A DNA stretch of 23,836 nucleotides, from the NCBI GenBank assembly GCA_024364805.1, contig CM044500.1, forward strand, positions 100,144,087-100,167,922. Reading direction: 5' to 3'. The notes beneath the pieces were generated by a model, which worked only from the letters and a program-made list of their open reading frames with translations, did no database searches and was not told where the DNA came from. This document shows positions 1-9,566 of this stretch, in pieces. The position numbers and the translations under genes were made by a program. How positions within the stretch are numbered: the stretch's first letter is position 1; each line of letters opens with the position of its first letter. Source of the stretch: Euprymna scolopes. Its lineage: Eukaryota > Mollusca > Cephalopoda > Sepiida > Sepiolidae.

Positions 1-32
<32 letters not shown>
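1..32. repeat. (AT)n microsatellite
   Basis: The window opens with sixteen uninterrupted AT units and may continue to the left. It is a simple dinucleotide repeat and no function is implied. Confidence 0.95.
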
Positions 33-36
<4 letters not shown>

Positions 37-1486
37 TGTGAAAATACTTGTATTATTGAATTAAGTAGGTGCTAGAGTTTTGATATAGGCATACTTCAGA
101 TAGAGAAAACCTTTTGCATTTATTCATTTAGATAATGGCTAATTATCTCTATTTGATTCTGCTTAAATGCAAAGCAAGCATATGATGAAAGAGAGCATTC
201 TGTCTTCAATGAACTTTCATACAGTTATCTAATAAACTTCTTTATTTTTATTCTCTATTAATATAATAATACATTCATGACATTATGATGACCTTTTTTA
301 TCATCAGTTATGAACTGCACCAACAATCACTTTTTTACTTTATAACCTCTTCTAATGTACAAATTTTGAAAATATTGCAACAGCATATCAATACACACAG
401 ATTTACAGTATATTAAGCCATGGAATGATTCCTCCATTCCTTATGACTTAAAAAGATTTTAAAGTACATTTTTTTAAACAAATAAAATGATTTATTTTAT
501 AAAGATAAATAGAAAACAATGAGTAAAGTAATATATAACATTCATTATTATTTAGAATTGCTACACTTAATGTGGCGTTTGTCATAAGCACTTACCTAAA
601 AAAAATAAAATAAACAAATTATAGCAATTGGAGGAGAGTAACAATCCTTTTGAAAAAGTTTTAAGTGACCTTTTTTAAAGCGAGTTCATCTTAATTAATT
701 AATGCAAACATCGTATGTGGATAATTTAAAAATTCAAGTTTACAGACCTTTTGTAACTTAAAAAGTAATTGGAAAGAAATACTTTAATACCTTGATGCCT
801 CTTCCTCAGTAAACTTGTGTGAGTTGAGCAGTGTATTGCCTACTGGACCAGTACTTGTATTGTTTGCTGTTAAAGTTATGTGTCTTGCATTTTCAACTGA
901 ATAGGAAAGCTCTCATATATATGCATGCGCGCACATACACACACACACAAAAGATGTTCTAATAAAATATATATACTCTTTAGCAGATTTTCAAACAGAT
1001 CAGCTTACATACAAATTAGAGATCAGATTGAATTAGAATGTTCATAAGAAACATTTCAGAAAACTATAAATATTGAAGACAGAACCAAAAAAAAAAAAAA
1101 ATAGAAGACAAATGGAAACATATCACACAAATCGTATAGGGTATATCTGTTTGGAACTTTCTTCAAAACTGTCTTTGCACTTCAACTACATTTTCTCACT
1201 TTTCGTGAACTGTTAAAAATATTTTTCTTTTGTCTAAAGCGAAATCTGGTTGGCATTTCAAACTATTTAGTCTTTAAAGAAATGAATGTTAAGTGAATTA
1301 TTAGCTGTTTATCTATGTATTACAGCTTATTTTGACATTTTAACTTATTTGCGTGCTCCAGAAAACTTTGCTAAATGCTTGAAAACAAATTCTGCCACTT
1401 ACAAGTTTTGAACAAGTCTTTCAACTGTAAGGAATGACATGCCAATCTCAAACCTTATTTGCCTATCTCTTTTTTTATTGTCAAGT
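33..1486. other. AT-rich non-coding stretch, no gene seen
   Basis: No exon of the PHF21A-like gene and no recognisable repeat family was found here. It holds short simple tracts: a CA run near 935-950 and an A run near 1088-1102. Reading frames are short and low in complexity. Because the first visible exon begins inside the gene, this stretch is most likely intron. Confidence 0.5.
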
Positions 1487-1655
1487 CCTTGTAAACAAGT
1501 TCTTGATTAGCCATTCCCCTTAATCCAATTTATCAAATTTACACTTCTAACGATTACTGATATTGTCCTTTTGACCACTGTACACTCTTTAACCCTTATC
1601 CTCGAGTTGCCTCTGGGCCTTTATAAGCGGTGATTCCTTTGTTAAAAAAAACAAA
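1487..1655 (+). mobile_element. LINE copy E: jockey-like 3' end only
   Basis: This is the terminal 3' part of the LINE family found several times in this window. The stretch from about 1595 to 1655 (TTATCCTCGAGT, then CTTTATAAG, then CTCCTTTGTTAAAAAA-like ending) matches almost base for base the reverse complement of the end of copy A near 17583-17640. Upstream it keeps the TTCTTGAT.AGCCAT segment that follows the open reading frame in copies A and D. It is heavily 5'-truncated, as is usual for target-primed insertion. It contains no protein-coding domain. Confidence 0.8.
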
Positions 1656-2431
1656 ACTTTGATATGATTTCTTTATGTAGCTGAATTCTGCTAGCTTAGA
1701 AACATGTCCCCCCCCCACACACACAATTTTGATGGATGTTGTTAATATTAAGCCTCTAGTATCTGCATTTCCGCATCTATCTTGCAAAGTTACTTCAAGA
1801 ATAGCTCTTAATCATTTCATTTAAAAGATATTGAGCTTTCTCTCATGCTCTGTCAATATAGCCCATGTTTCATACAAATGCATCTATATATAATTTAATA
1901 ATGCTTAAATTGGTGTTTGTATATGTGTATTTGCAACCAGGGTATAATTTTAATATAAACGATAACTTTATTTCTGTATCTTTTATTTCATGTAAAATCT
2001 TAAATTCCACTGATAAGAATTTCTTCCACCTCTTTGATAAAATTATAAAAAAATTTCTTTCCTAATAATAGGAAAATAAAATAAACAAAAATAGAATATT
2101 TGATGTTAAGACACTCATATTTTGGGGCATATTCTTATCTTTAAAATAGACTTAATTTTATTCAATTATGTTCCACAAAATCAAGGGTAAGTTTTTCTAT
2201 ATCAGATGTATATATTTTTTTGGTTTTATGTAAGCTTGTTGTGCTGTTATACTATATGATTCAATTTTCTTTTGACAATTGTTTTTGTCCAAAAAGCAGT
2301 TATGAAATTAAGTAACAAAACAATTGCAGCAGTTTTTTTTTTGTTTTGTTTTTTAAAATTTTCTAATGTTCAACTGTTGAAATCTACATCTGTTTATAAT
2401 GTTTTTTATTTCTTTTTTTTTCCATTTGCAG
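1656..2431. other. Intron sequence before the first visible exon
   Basis: No gene was found. The stretch is AT-rich with a C9 plus AC run at 1708-1723. It ends in a strong T-rich polypyrimidine tract from about 2402 and the acceptor CAG at 2429-2431. It is presumably the 3' part of an intron that starts outside the window. Confidence 0.6.
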
Positions 2432-2593
2432 GGGGCAAAACAAATAATTTTACAAAATAAAAATCAAATGGCACCTCCTAATGTGCTCCCTCCAAAGCGG
2501 ACATGTTCGGAACCGGAAATTAAAAAAACTGTTGAAAAGAAACAGCCACCTTGTGAGGAAAAAGAGGTTAAAAGTGTTCAAAATTCTACAAAA
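2432..2593 (+). CDS. PHF21A: PHF21A-like gene, internal exon 1 of 5 visible
   Basis: This internal exon has 54 codons and runs GAKQIILQNKNQM ... VKSVQNSTK. It is preceded by a long T-rich tract and CAG and followed by the donor AAAA/GTAAGC. It starts and ends in phase 0. The encoded stretch is polar, rich in Lys, Glu and Pro, and has no domain I can name. It corresponds to the low-complexity linker upstream of the conserved PHF21A block. The identity of this exon rests mainly on its frame joining exactly to the next exons, which are family-specific. Being 162 nt and symmetric, it could be skipped without changing the downstream frame. There is a Met codon within it (residue 13), but the open frame and acceptor in front argue that it is not the true start. 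Confidence 0.75.
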
Positions 2594-2935
2594 GTAAGCA
2601 TAATATCATCATAATATCAATTCTTGACTGATAAATTTTAATGAAAAAATAAACTTTTCTTACTTTGATCTAACAGTGAAATATTTATTTTTGATTTGAA
2701 GTAATTTCCCTTTTGTTCCTTCCCTTTTTTATTCTGTTAGAGGCAGTTCATTGTTTTATTTATTAGGTTTTAAATAATAGGGATGTTCAACAAATCCCTC
2801 TTGTTGAAAAAAAAATAACAAAATCCAGGAATTATCAGATTTTAATATTTTCAGAAATTAATGTATTTTATATGTAGATTTTAAACTTTGGGTGTGTGCA
2901 GATCACACTGATTTACTGATTTAAAAATAAATATA
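2594..2935. other. Start of intron 1, no element seen
   Basis: This AT-rich intron sequence follows the GTAAGC donor. Apart from short A and T runs nothing is recognisable. Confidence 0.5.
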
Positions 2936-3992
2936 TCTATATATCTATAAAAGTGAAATTGTGTGTGTGTGTACGTTTCCCTACTAAATTGCTGTCAATT
3001 TTCAATCTAGACTCGAGATTTGACATAAAGGGCATTGAGATTTGGGAACATCTTTTTAATCGGTTTTGACTAGACTGTCAAGGGGTCAAAGTTCAATAAT
3101 TTGACCTTTTGAAAACCCTACCAAATTCGTCTGCCAATTTTGGGTCTAAACACTTGAAATTTTAGATGTAGGTTCCTTGGACATGAATCAAACTTTAACT
3201 TGATTTGAACCCAAAACAAATGTTAAGGGGTCAAAATTGAGGTTAAAGTTAAAAAAAAAAAATTGACCTCTCAGCCAATTTTTGGTCTAAACATTTAAAA
3301 TTTTGCATAAAGTGTATTTAGACATAGAGCAAGCTTTTTAATTGTTTTTTTGGCCCAAAATTTGGGGTCCTGGATATGACCTAAAACTATATCCGACGGT
3401 GAGGCCCCAGCTTGCGGACCTTGGGGAGTGTGGAGCTACCTTTTAATTGCCATAGCTCCCAGGTCCACACTGACCTGGAGTGGTAATACCTGTTAGGGTC
3501 CCAACTATGGGTTAAATAGAATCCGACTTAAAAAATAAATATACTCCATAAAAAAAATTGTTCCTCAAAATCACTAGATTCGGCATTAAATAATCTGAAA
3601 AAGGTTGATATGCCATAAAACAACCAACCAACCAAAATTTGGCTACCAAAGGGGTCAAAGTTCAAAAGATTTGGCCTTTGTGGTCTCTACCAAACTATTC
3701 AGCCAATTTTGGGTTTAAACATTTGAAATTTTACATAAAGGGTATTCAGACATGCAGCAAGCGTTTTAATCAGTTTTTGGGCAAATATTTGGCTGCCAAG
3801 AGATAAAAGTTGAAAGAGTTGACCTTTGCGGACTCTACCAAACTTTTCCGTCATTTTTAGGTCTAAACACTTGAAGTTTTAGATGTAGGTTACCTGAACA
3901 TGAGTCAAACTTTTTAATATATGTATACATATACACATAAAGTTATGAACAGTACATAGGGCCCGAGCTGAGCTGAGCTGGGCTGCTTGTAG
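2936..3992 (+). mobile_element. Helitron-derived element (pearl/HINE-like) with internal ~140-bp units
   Basis: The left end is TC-rich (TCTATATATCTATAAAAGTG) and is followed by a GT microsatellite. The body has about five diverged direct units of roughly 140 bp. Their shared landmarks are GGGTCTAAACACTTGAAATTTTA-like words, GGGGTCAAAGTTCAA and TTGACCTTT, with repeats beginning near 2989, 3126, 3269, 3701 and 3841. The right end has the GC-rich hairpin-prone CCCGAGCTGAGCTGAGCTGGG at about 3962-3982, then a TTGTAG terminus. This layout of TC start, minisatellite core and terminal hairpin is that of Helitron-associated non-autonomous elements such as pearl of bivalves. No Rep/helicase coding is present. 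The exact ends are uncertain because TC occurs twice (2936, 2944) and the 3' tetranucleotide is not a perfect CTRR. A related 3' end lies at 22162. Confidence 0.6.
3366..3631 (+). mobile_element. SINE-like insertion inside the Helitron-like element
   Basis: An insert of 266 bp breaks the third ~140-bp unit. It is flanked by a perfect 11-bp direct repeat, CCAAAATTTGG, at 3355-3365 and 3632-3642. The 5' half is GC-rich compared with its surroundings (GACGGTGAGGCCCCAG region). The 3' end has the words CTAGATTCGGCATTAAATAA and GGTTGATATGCC, followed by a CAACCAACCAACC tail. The same 3' tail recurs in three tandem units at 21540-21860. Size, target duplication and repeated tail fit a SINE or a short LINE-tail element. 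A tRNA-type A/B box is not clear, so the class is inferred. Confidence 0.65.
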
Positions 3993-5486
3993 AGTATAAA
4001 TCCTAATAAAAATAAAAAAAATTTTAAATCATTTCACTGTAATGTAAGTGATTAAACTAGGATTTTAATAACAAAGCCAATACAAAAATCTTTTTTTTTT
4101 TTTTTTTGCATTTTTCTCTCGTTTATATCTCTTGTGCATATATTCTCTTTTTACCATCTTTTTCCGATTGTCCTTTTTTTATATTTAATAATCATTGAAA
4201 AGTTTTTTCGGTCTTAATTTAATTAAGAATTATTGAGAACAGGTTTTAAAATCTTTAAACTATTTTGGAAATATGTATTGGACACGTTTTTTTTTATGTT
4301 CGAAATTTTATTTTGATGTCAATTTCATTTGTTATTTTGATTTCAATAATTTTATTTTTATACTTTCATAAATATATTTATTATACAAATTTAAAAATAA
4401 AATTTATTTTTATAATTTCATAAACTTATATTTCTTATAAAATTTTAAATAAAATAAAAACTTTTTTTTGGTCCCTCGACAAAAGGATGGTGGACCCTTG
4501 TCTATTCATCTGTCCCCACTTTTCTGAATAACTACACCTTGGAATTTTAAAAGATTTTGCACAAACATTAAACATGATATGAGTAAAAAAAGTAACAGAA
4601 TGGATTTTTCTGTTGCGTCCCTAGGGGTGCCTTTCGGGTTAAAATGGTTAAAAACTTGTCCTTATTAAAAAAAAAAATTGATGCCTTAATTTTGTTAGTT
4701 TTTATTGTATATTTTTCAATGCTTTTTTTTTTTTCTTATATTTTATTTCAATAAATTGTTTCACAACAGAAATACTGAAGAACAATAACGGTGAAAACTG
4801 ATTTGCCTTGTCATCACTTCTGGTAGTATTATGACTGAAGTTAGGAAGTATGTTAGCTGACTATAACTAAATACTGTCTTTTTGTAAAGTCTAGCAGGTT
4901 TTTATAAATAGAAATAAAATAAGCAGTAAAAGATAATTTTTTTTATTTTAATGTTTCATCAGTGAAAATGTTATTTTGCGAATATTCAAAATATACTTGC
5001 ATATCAAAGCAAGTTTGCATAAGGACAAAATAAAATAATTCAGCGGATTTAACCAAAATTTCTATTAAGAAAGGATTCAGTGTAACTGGTGGCAATAAGA
5101 GTAGATAAATACTATAGAGTAAAAGTGATGCAACCTTTTCTTTGATAGGTTTATTGGGAACAGTCTGGTAATCTGAAGAAAATATAATAAATGTTGAAAG
5201 ATGAAATGAATGAATCATTTCTTGAAACATGTATGAGTGCTTAGCTGAATCGACTGGTGGAACAGATTAGCACATAAAGGATTATCCTATTATGTTGTAA
5301 TGAGGGTGGTCGATTTTACTTTGTTATAGATATTGTTAGAAATACCATGGATTTCAAAAAAGTTTCTTTTAAAGATAAAGTAAATAATGAATGGGAAACA
5401 AGATTTTTTTTCTGACATATGAAAATTGTCTTACTGCAAGAAATATAGAAATGATTAAACATTGTTTGTTTTGAAATTTGAGCAAT

Positions 5487-5528
<42 letters not shown>

Positions 5529-5724
5529 CCGTATCTTTATTGTGCCCACATAATGGTTTAGATTTACCTTTCATACTGGTATTATTATTATGATCATTAT
5601 TCTTCAAATAATAGCAGATTTATTTCAGCCTGTTCATTTAAATGTATTAATCTATCTGCACAACCCAAATTTTGTTTTATAAAAGAATTTTCTCATCACA
5701 TTCGCTTTAACATGTTTTACATGC
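3993..5724. other. AT-rich intron sequence, possible degraded repeats
   Basis: No gene was seen. It includes T runs at 4091-4107 and 5488-5525 (38 T). A GC-richer island at about 4470-4660 (GGTCCCTCGAC, GTCCCTAGGGGTGCC) looks like an old dispersed repeat I cannot name. The open frame on the minus strand at 4943-5230 has no recognisable domain and sits in AT-rich sequence, so I do not call it a gene. Confidence 0.5.
5488..5525. repeat. Poly-T tract of 38
   Basis: Thirty-eight T in a row lie inside intron 1. This could be the A-tail of a minus-strand retroposed sequence, but no element is recognisable next to it. The length is likely to vary between individuals and assemblies. Confidence 0.9.
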
Positions 5725-6290
5725 TGACATGTACTGGACAGTTTTAGAAATTGATATCCAAACTAACCTATCTCTGGCCATGTCTTTAGTTATCTCTCTT
5801 TCTCTCAAGTCTATTCTTATCACTATCTCAAATGTTTTCATTTAACCTTTTCATGTGAACTGAACCTGCTACTTTAGTTTTTCATCTATATTTACCAACC
5901 CAAGAATTTTTATACCACACATCTCTCTATTCTCTCCTGAGGTCATTGGATTTAAGCCTGTTTGTAAGACTAACATAACACATCATTCTGATATCATTAT
6001 TCTCCATGCAATCTTCATTGGCTAGCTTTCACTTCCATGTATCATCATACTGCATGTACTGATACTCTTCCCTTGGTTAACAGTGGTAAAGCTCTGCTAG
6101 TTAGTAATCTTAGAAGTTTCCCACTCCTAATGCCTGCAATCACACTAGCACATTTTTTTTTCATGCGCTAATGTTATTACGAGGTATTAAAATCTTTGAA
6201 CACCCTCAATAACTTTTGCTATTCAAATATATTTTCTCCAAATTTGAATTCTCCATTTCTATTGTCTTGCTAACTTTGAAGCATTCTATA
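5725..6290 (-). mobile_element. RTE-like LINE, C-terminal fragment (copy 1)
   Basis: Read on the minus strand, this is a decayed reverse transcriptase C-terminus. Around 6050-5985 the frame gives MIHGSES.PMKI, matching the LLYGSETWPMK signature common in this LINE type. Further on it gives VSLTNRLKSNDLR, matching the SLTDRISSNDLR signature. The copy aligns along its length with the copy at 20915-21480. Shared stretches are AACCTATCTCTGGCCA, CACATCTCTCTAT, CATTGGC.AG.TTTCACTT and ATTCAAATATATTTT-like words. Several stops interrupt it. It has no catalytic palm motif, only the tail downstream of it. Confidence 0.7.
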
Positions 6291-6538
6291 AAATATTGTA
6301 ATTAAATTGTAAATCTTTTCAACAATTAAATGACTTAGAAGGCTTTAATATCAGTAAAAGGAATATTTTTCAGCCGGTTGTTTATAAGTTATGTTTAGTC
6401 AATGTTTTACACATTAATGGGTTAACAAAAAATGAACAAAACAAAAGTTAAGCTCTCCATTTAAACTTTTTGTATCTTATAAACCTGTTTATATCATTCT
6501 GTATTTTTAATATTTTAATTTTTTAATGTATTTTTCAG

Positions 6539-6590
6539 AAATTACAGTACATGCGATCGTTAGATTTGGTTACTCCAGAAGCCCTTAAAG
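6539..6590 (+). CDS. PHF21A: PHF21A-like gene, exon 2 of 5 visible
   Basis: This 52-nt exon encodes KLQYMRSLDLVTPEALK plus the first base of the next codon (phase 0 in, phase 1 out). The acceptor is TATTTTTCAG and the donor AAAG/GTCAGT. From memory it matches the vertebrate PHF21A stretch KLAFMVSLGLVTHDHLEE, which comes just before the QSKR...TANP block. This is the strongest evidence, with exon 3, for the family. PHF21A (BHC80) is a nuclear subunit of the LSD1-CoREST-HDAC corepressor complex, and its PHD finger reads unmethylated H3K4. The function of this particular helix-like segment is not something I can state from sequence. Confidence 0.88.
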
Positions 6591-7938
6591 GTCAGTATAA
6601 TATAAAAGTTATATATTCTTCCCTCTTTCCTCTGACAATGTAAAGTGATTTGAGTTATGGTTTTAATTCATGTTATAATTCATAAAAACTGAATGTGTGC
6701 ATATTTATTGGGTTTGATTTTATTTACAAATTTGAAATGAAATTAGTTTATTTCTGTCATTTGGTAATTTTTTCATTATTTAATTCTGCTGGAATATCAA
6801 ATCTTCTACAAGATCAAAAGCTAGCCAATGATTTGTATTAAGTGGACAGATTTTCACTCAGAAAACAGCAATTATTCACCCTTTGTCAAAAACATTGGTC
6901 ATGGAATGTGGAGACTAAAGGACAAAATAAGGGAAGTTAGAATTACGAGGCTGTCAAAAGTAAATCCAAGTTCATCTTCTATTCTCCTTGCCTAGTAAAC
7001 ATCACATTAAATTTTTGTTATTTTGCTATAAATGCAAATATCTTTATCTCTATATTAATAAAATTATGTGACTAGTTCTTGTGTGTACATGACTTGTGTT
7101 ATATTTTATTTACTATTAATCAATTATTGAAATCAAAATAGCAATAGCATAGAATACAATGAAATTTCAAAAATAATAATTTAACTGTAAAAAAATAATT
7201 TGCTTAAAAAAAGCTGATCAAGACACGAATAAGAACCCCAATCAACCAAGAAAAACAAAATAAATTCCAATTGACACCAGTTTAACCTTGACCTTCGCAC
7301 ATCATGCACATGGCTCTTGTAAACAAATATAATAATTATGTTTGAATTTTTGCGACCAAGATTTATGTACAGTTTTTATTTTTTTAATACTTAAAAACTT
7401 TTTGATAAAATTATTTGAACCAAATAAAAGGTAAGTTTTTAATGTAACAGAACATATTTCAACAGAATACATTGGAATTATGTGACAACTTAAATGGATT
7501 TTTTTAAATAAAAAATATCAATAAGTTTTGTAAATATTTATAAAAAAAAAAAAAAAAAAAGTCTACATAAAAAATTAATCTTAGTTGTGAAAATCTGAAC
7601 ACGTCTATTATTTTATATTTGCAGAGGCTATGTACATGTGTAAAGGTCATGATTAAACTAATGTTGATCAAAACCTGTCCTTTTGTTTTTCTCAGTTAAT
7701 TAGGGTCCTTATTGCTGTCTTGATCCAAAATAAACTATAGTGTAAGAAAAAAATGATAAACCAAACAAAAATGAAAGTAAAAATACTCCTGACCAATGCA
7801 GGCTACTTAATAAGTGTATCATCTACTGATAATCCTTTCTTTTATTGTCTTTATCGGTGATGAATTTGGCTAACTGATTGTCCTCTCATTCCACCCCTAT
7901 GTTACTGGAGGACTTTGAACTATGCTGCTTAATACAGC
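6591..7938. other. Intron 2, no gene seen; possible Helitron-like 5' end
   Basis: This is AT-rich intron. At 7049 a TCTATATTAATAAAATTATG start resembles the 5' end of the Helitron-like element at 2936, and an A19 tract lies at 7542-7560. The stretch at about 6830-7010 is less AT-rich but matches nothing I know. Confidence 0.45.
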
Positions 7939-8211
7939 ATGTTCGGAATAAATTTGACTTTGGAAAGGAAAGAAAAAGGTCATATCTTAATAATTGATGT
8001 ATTCTCAAAAAGTGCATCTCTTAGAGTTTTTGCAAATACAACTTGGAGCATGCAGTTTTCATGGTGTCCACCTGAATACAATTTTGATCCTGGCAATCAG
8101 CTTGTCCTGAATGTTGCAGCTGATACATTTGGTCTCTTCATCCCACCTGTAGTAGTTTATAGAGCTTCAATCAAGTTTGTTGACGAAGCAAATGTACATC
8201 TGGAGTCATAG
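7939..8211 (+). other. Unassigned 90-codon open frame in intron 2
   Basis: The plus-strand frame is open from ATG at 7939 to TAG at 8209-8211. Its composition is protein-like and unlike the flanks, with words such as LILIIDVFSKSASLRVF, FSWCPPEYNFDPG and ADTFGLFIPPVVVYRAS. An in-frame stop (TAA, 7930-7932) lies just before the ATG. The minus strand also reads as protein-like (GGMKRPNVSAATFRTS, LYSGGHHENCMLQVVFAKTL), but with at least three stops. So the true coding strand is uncertain. It has no poly-A and no convincing splice sites, and it does not fit the frame of the PHF21A-like exons. It is best treated as a fragment of an unknown repeat or captured coding sequence. No function is proposed. 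Confidence 0.4.
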
Positions 8212-8339
8212 AAGTTGTTCACTTGTGTGATTTAGAGTTAAGACCTGCTACCCTCTCCACCTGACAATGATGGATAGTGTATTTGAATTGAATCTAAGTC
8301 CCTTTTTTCAGATACTAAACAGTTTAATGTGCTCTTTAC

Positions 8340-8800
8340 CCAAAGACTATTATAGTGTGTGGGAATTTGGTCTTCATGATATGCAGGATTTATGAACTGT
8401 TATCTAGTGACCTGTTGTTGGGCAACTGGTTTTTGGAGAACCAGACCATCTCTGACTCGTATATCAGTATTTCTTTGCTTTCTTCCACTATGTATGTAAT
8501 ATCAAACAAGTTTTCTGGGAACAGTTTCTTTCCAAGAACTTTCCATCTGTGGAATGCATTACCATGTCACTGCTTTCCTGCAAACTACAACATGGTCATC
8601 TTCAAGAACTAAGTTAACAAATACTAATCAAACCCTCCTTAAGTAATCAAATTTTTTCCATTCCACTCCTTATTTTCAATCCTTTCCTAATAATATTTTC
8701 TATCATTCAACTGACAATCCACCATCTAAATAAACCATCTTCAAGTGACTTTTGGCCTTTATAAGTAATGATTACTTAGTTGAAAACATAATAAAAAATT
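8340..8800 (+). mobile_element. LINE copy F: jockey-like C-terminus and 3' UTR
   Basis: A plus-strand frame ends FFPRTFHLWNALPCHCFP.NYNMVIFK. This is the C-terminal signature of jockey-like LINE polyproteins (family form: FFPRT..LWNSLP..CFP..Y....FK). It is followed by a 3' UTR with TTGGCCTTTATAAGTAATGA, matching the GGCCTT.ATAAG box at the end of copies A and E. It is 5'-truncated and keeps no catalytic domain. Its 3' end runs to about 20 bp before the acceptor of exon 3, so the branch-point region of that intron probably lies in LINE-derived DNA. Confidence 0.75.
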
Positions 8801-8816
8801 GCTATATCTTTTACAG

Positions 8817-8893
8817 AATTCCAAAGTAAGAGGTCAGAACGAAAAAGGAGAAGTACAGCGAATCCACAATTCAGTTATGGCTTGGAAAGTGAT
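8817..8893 (+). CDS. PHF21A: PHF21A-like gene, exon 3 of 5 visible
   Basis: This 77-nt exon enters in phase 1 and leaves in phase 0. It encodes EFQSKRSERKRRSTANP followed by QFSYGLESD. The block QSKR.ERKRRSTANP is nearly identical to the PHF21A family block QSKRQERKRRTTANP as I remember it. This makes the family call firm. The run of Arg and Lys is a likely nuclear localisation signal. The acceptor is TATATCTTTTACAG, with only a short pyrimidine tract. The donor is GAT/GTAAGT, which is near consensus. Confidence 0.9.
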
Positions 8894-9226
8894 GTAAGTC
8901 TGTGATTCCATTTCACTTTGATCTTCTCTTTTTCTTCAAAACAATACATTTTTAAAAACTTTACTTTTTAAGAATCCCTCTAATGTATAATTTTCTTATG
9001 TCTTGATAATTTTGTTGTGTTTTACACATTATCTTTCAAAATCTACAGCAAAAAGCAATTTTGCTATTTTTTTATTATACGCACACAAAATATTACATAT
9101 AAAATTTTTCAGTGTTAATACTTTTATACAATTTATATAACTGAATATCAAAAGAGTTTTTTTTTCTTAGTTGCATATGATAATTTAAGTTGTTTTTGAA
9201 TCTGTTATTGAACCCGGAAGGATGAC
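8894..9226. other. Start of intron 3
   Basis: AT-rich intron with no recognisable element up to the mariner end. Confidence 0.5.
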
Positions 9227-9566
9227 TATACATTCCAAAAGTAATGCCTCTTGTACTTTTATTCCACCCAAATGGCTCAAAGAGTATTGCAAACTGCATT
9301 GTTATGATGACTGAACTTACATTCATGATCCGAGTTTTATCTTTCTGGTTCAGATATTGACTGTGTAAAACTCTAAGAAAGTAACTTCTGTCATGGACAT
9401 GTCAGAAACAGAAATGCATTGAGACTGATGGTGACTATGTAGAAAAATAAATTCTGGAGCCCAAAAGGTCCCTCGTTTTAATGGTACCACTCCCATCTCA
9501 TAACTCTTAAATTTTTTGAATTAAAAAAAAAAATAAGAGGCTTTTCTTTTGGAATGACCCTTGTAT
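9227..9566 (+). mobile_element. Internally deleted mariner (Tc1/mariner)
   Basis: The left end TATACATTCCAAAAGTAATGCC at 9227 and the right end GGCTTTTCTTTTGGAATGACCCTTGTATA (reverse complement TATACAAGGGTCATTCCAAAAG) form inverted repeats of about 25 bp with mismatches, and both abut TA. Between them a plus-strand frame ends CQKQKCIETDGDYVEK at the stop 9448-9450. That is the usual mariner transposase C-terminus (W.KCI...GDYVEK). Only about 340 bp remain of the usual ~1.3 kb, so the catalytic D,D34D core is gone and the copy cannot move by itself. Confidence 0.85.

Noticed and set aside
4943-5230. 95-codon open frame on the minus strand
   Set aside because: No family motif, no splice context, and the composition is that of the AT-rich intron.
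5316-5549. 77-codon frame with a poly-Lys run
   Set aside because: It is the translation of the T38 tract and its flanks.
7049-7560. TCTATATTAATAAAATTATG start and an A19 tract as the two ends of one element
   Set aside because: It is similar to the Helitron-like 5' end but has no matching 3' hairpin or CTRR terminus. The two signals are probably unrelated.
9093-9326. 77-codon minus-strand frame
   Set aside because: It overlaps the left half of the mariner remnant in the wrong strand and has no motif of its own.
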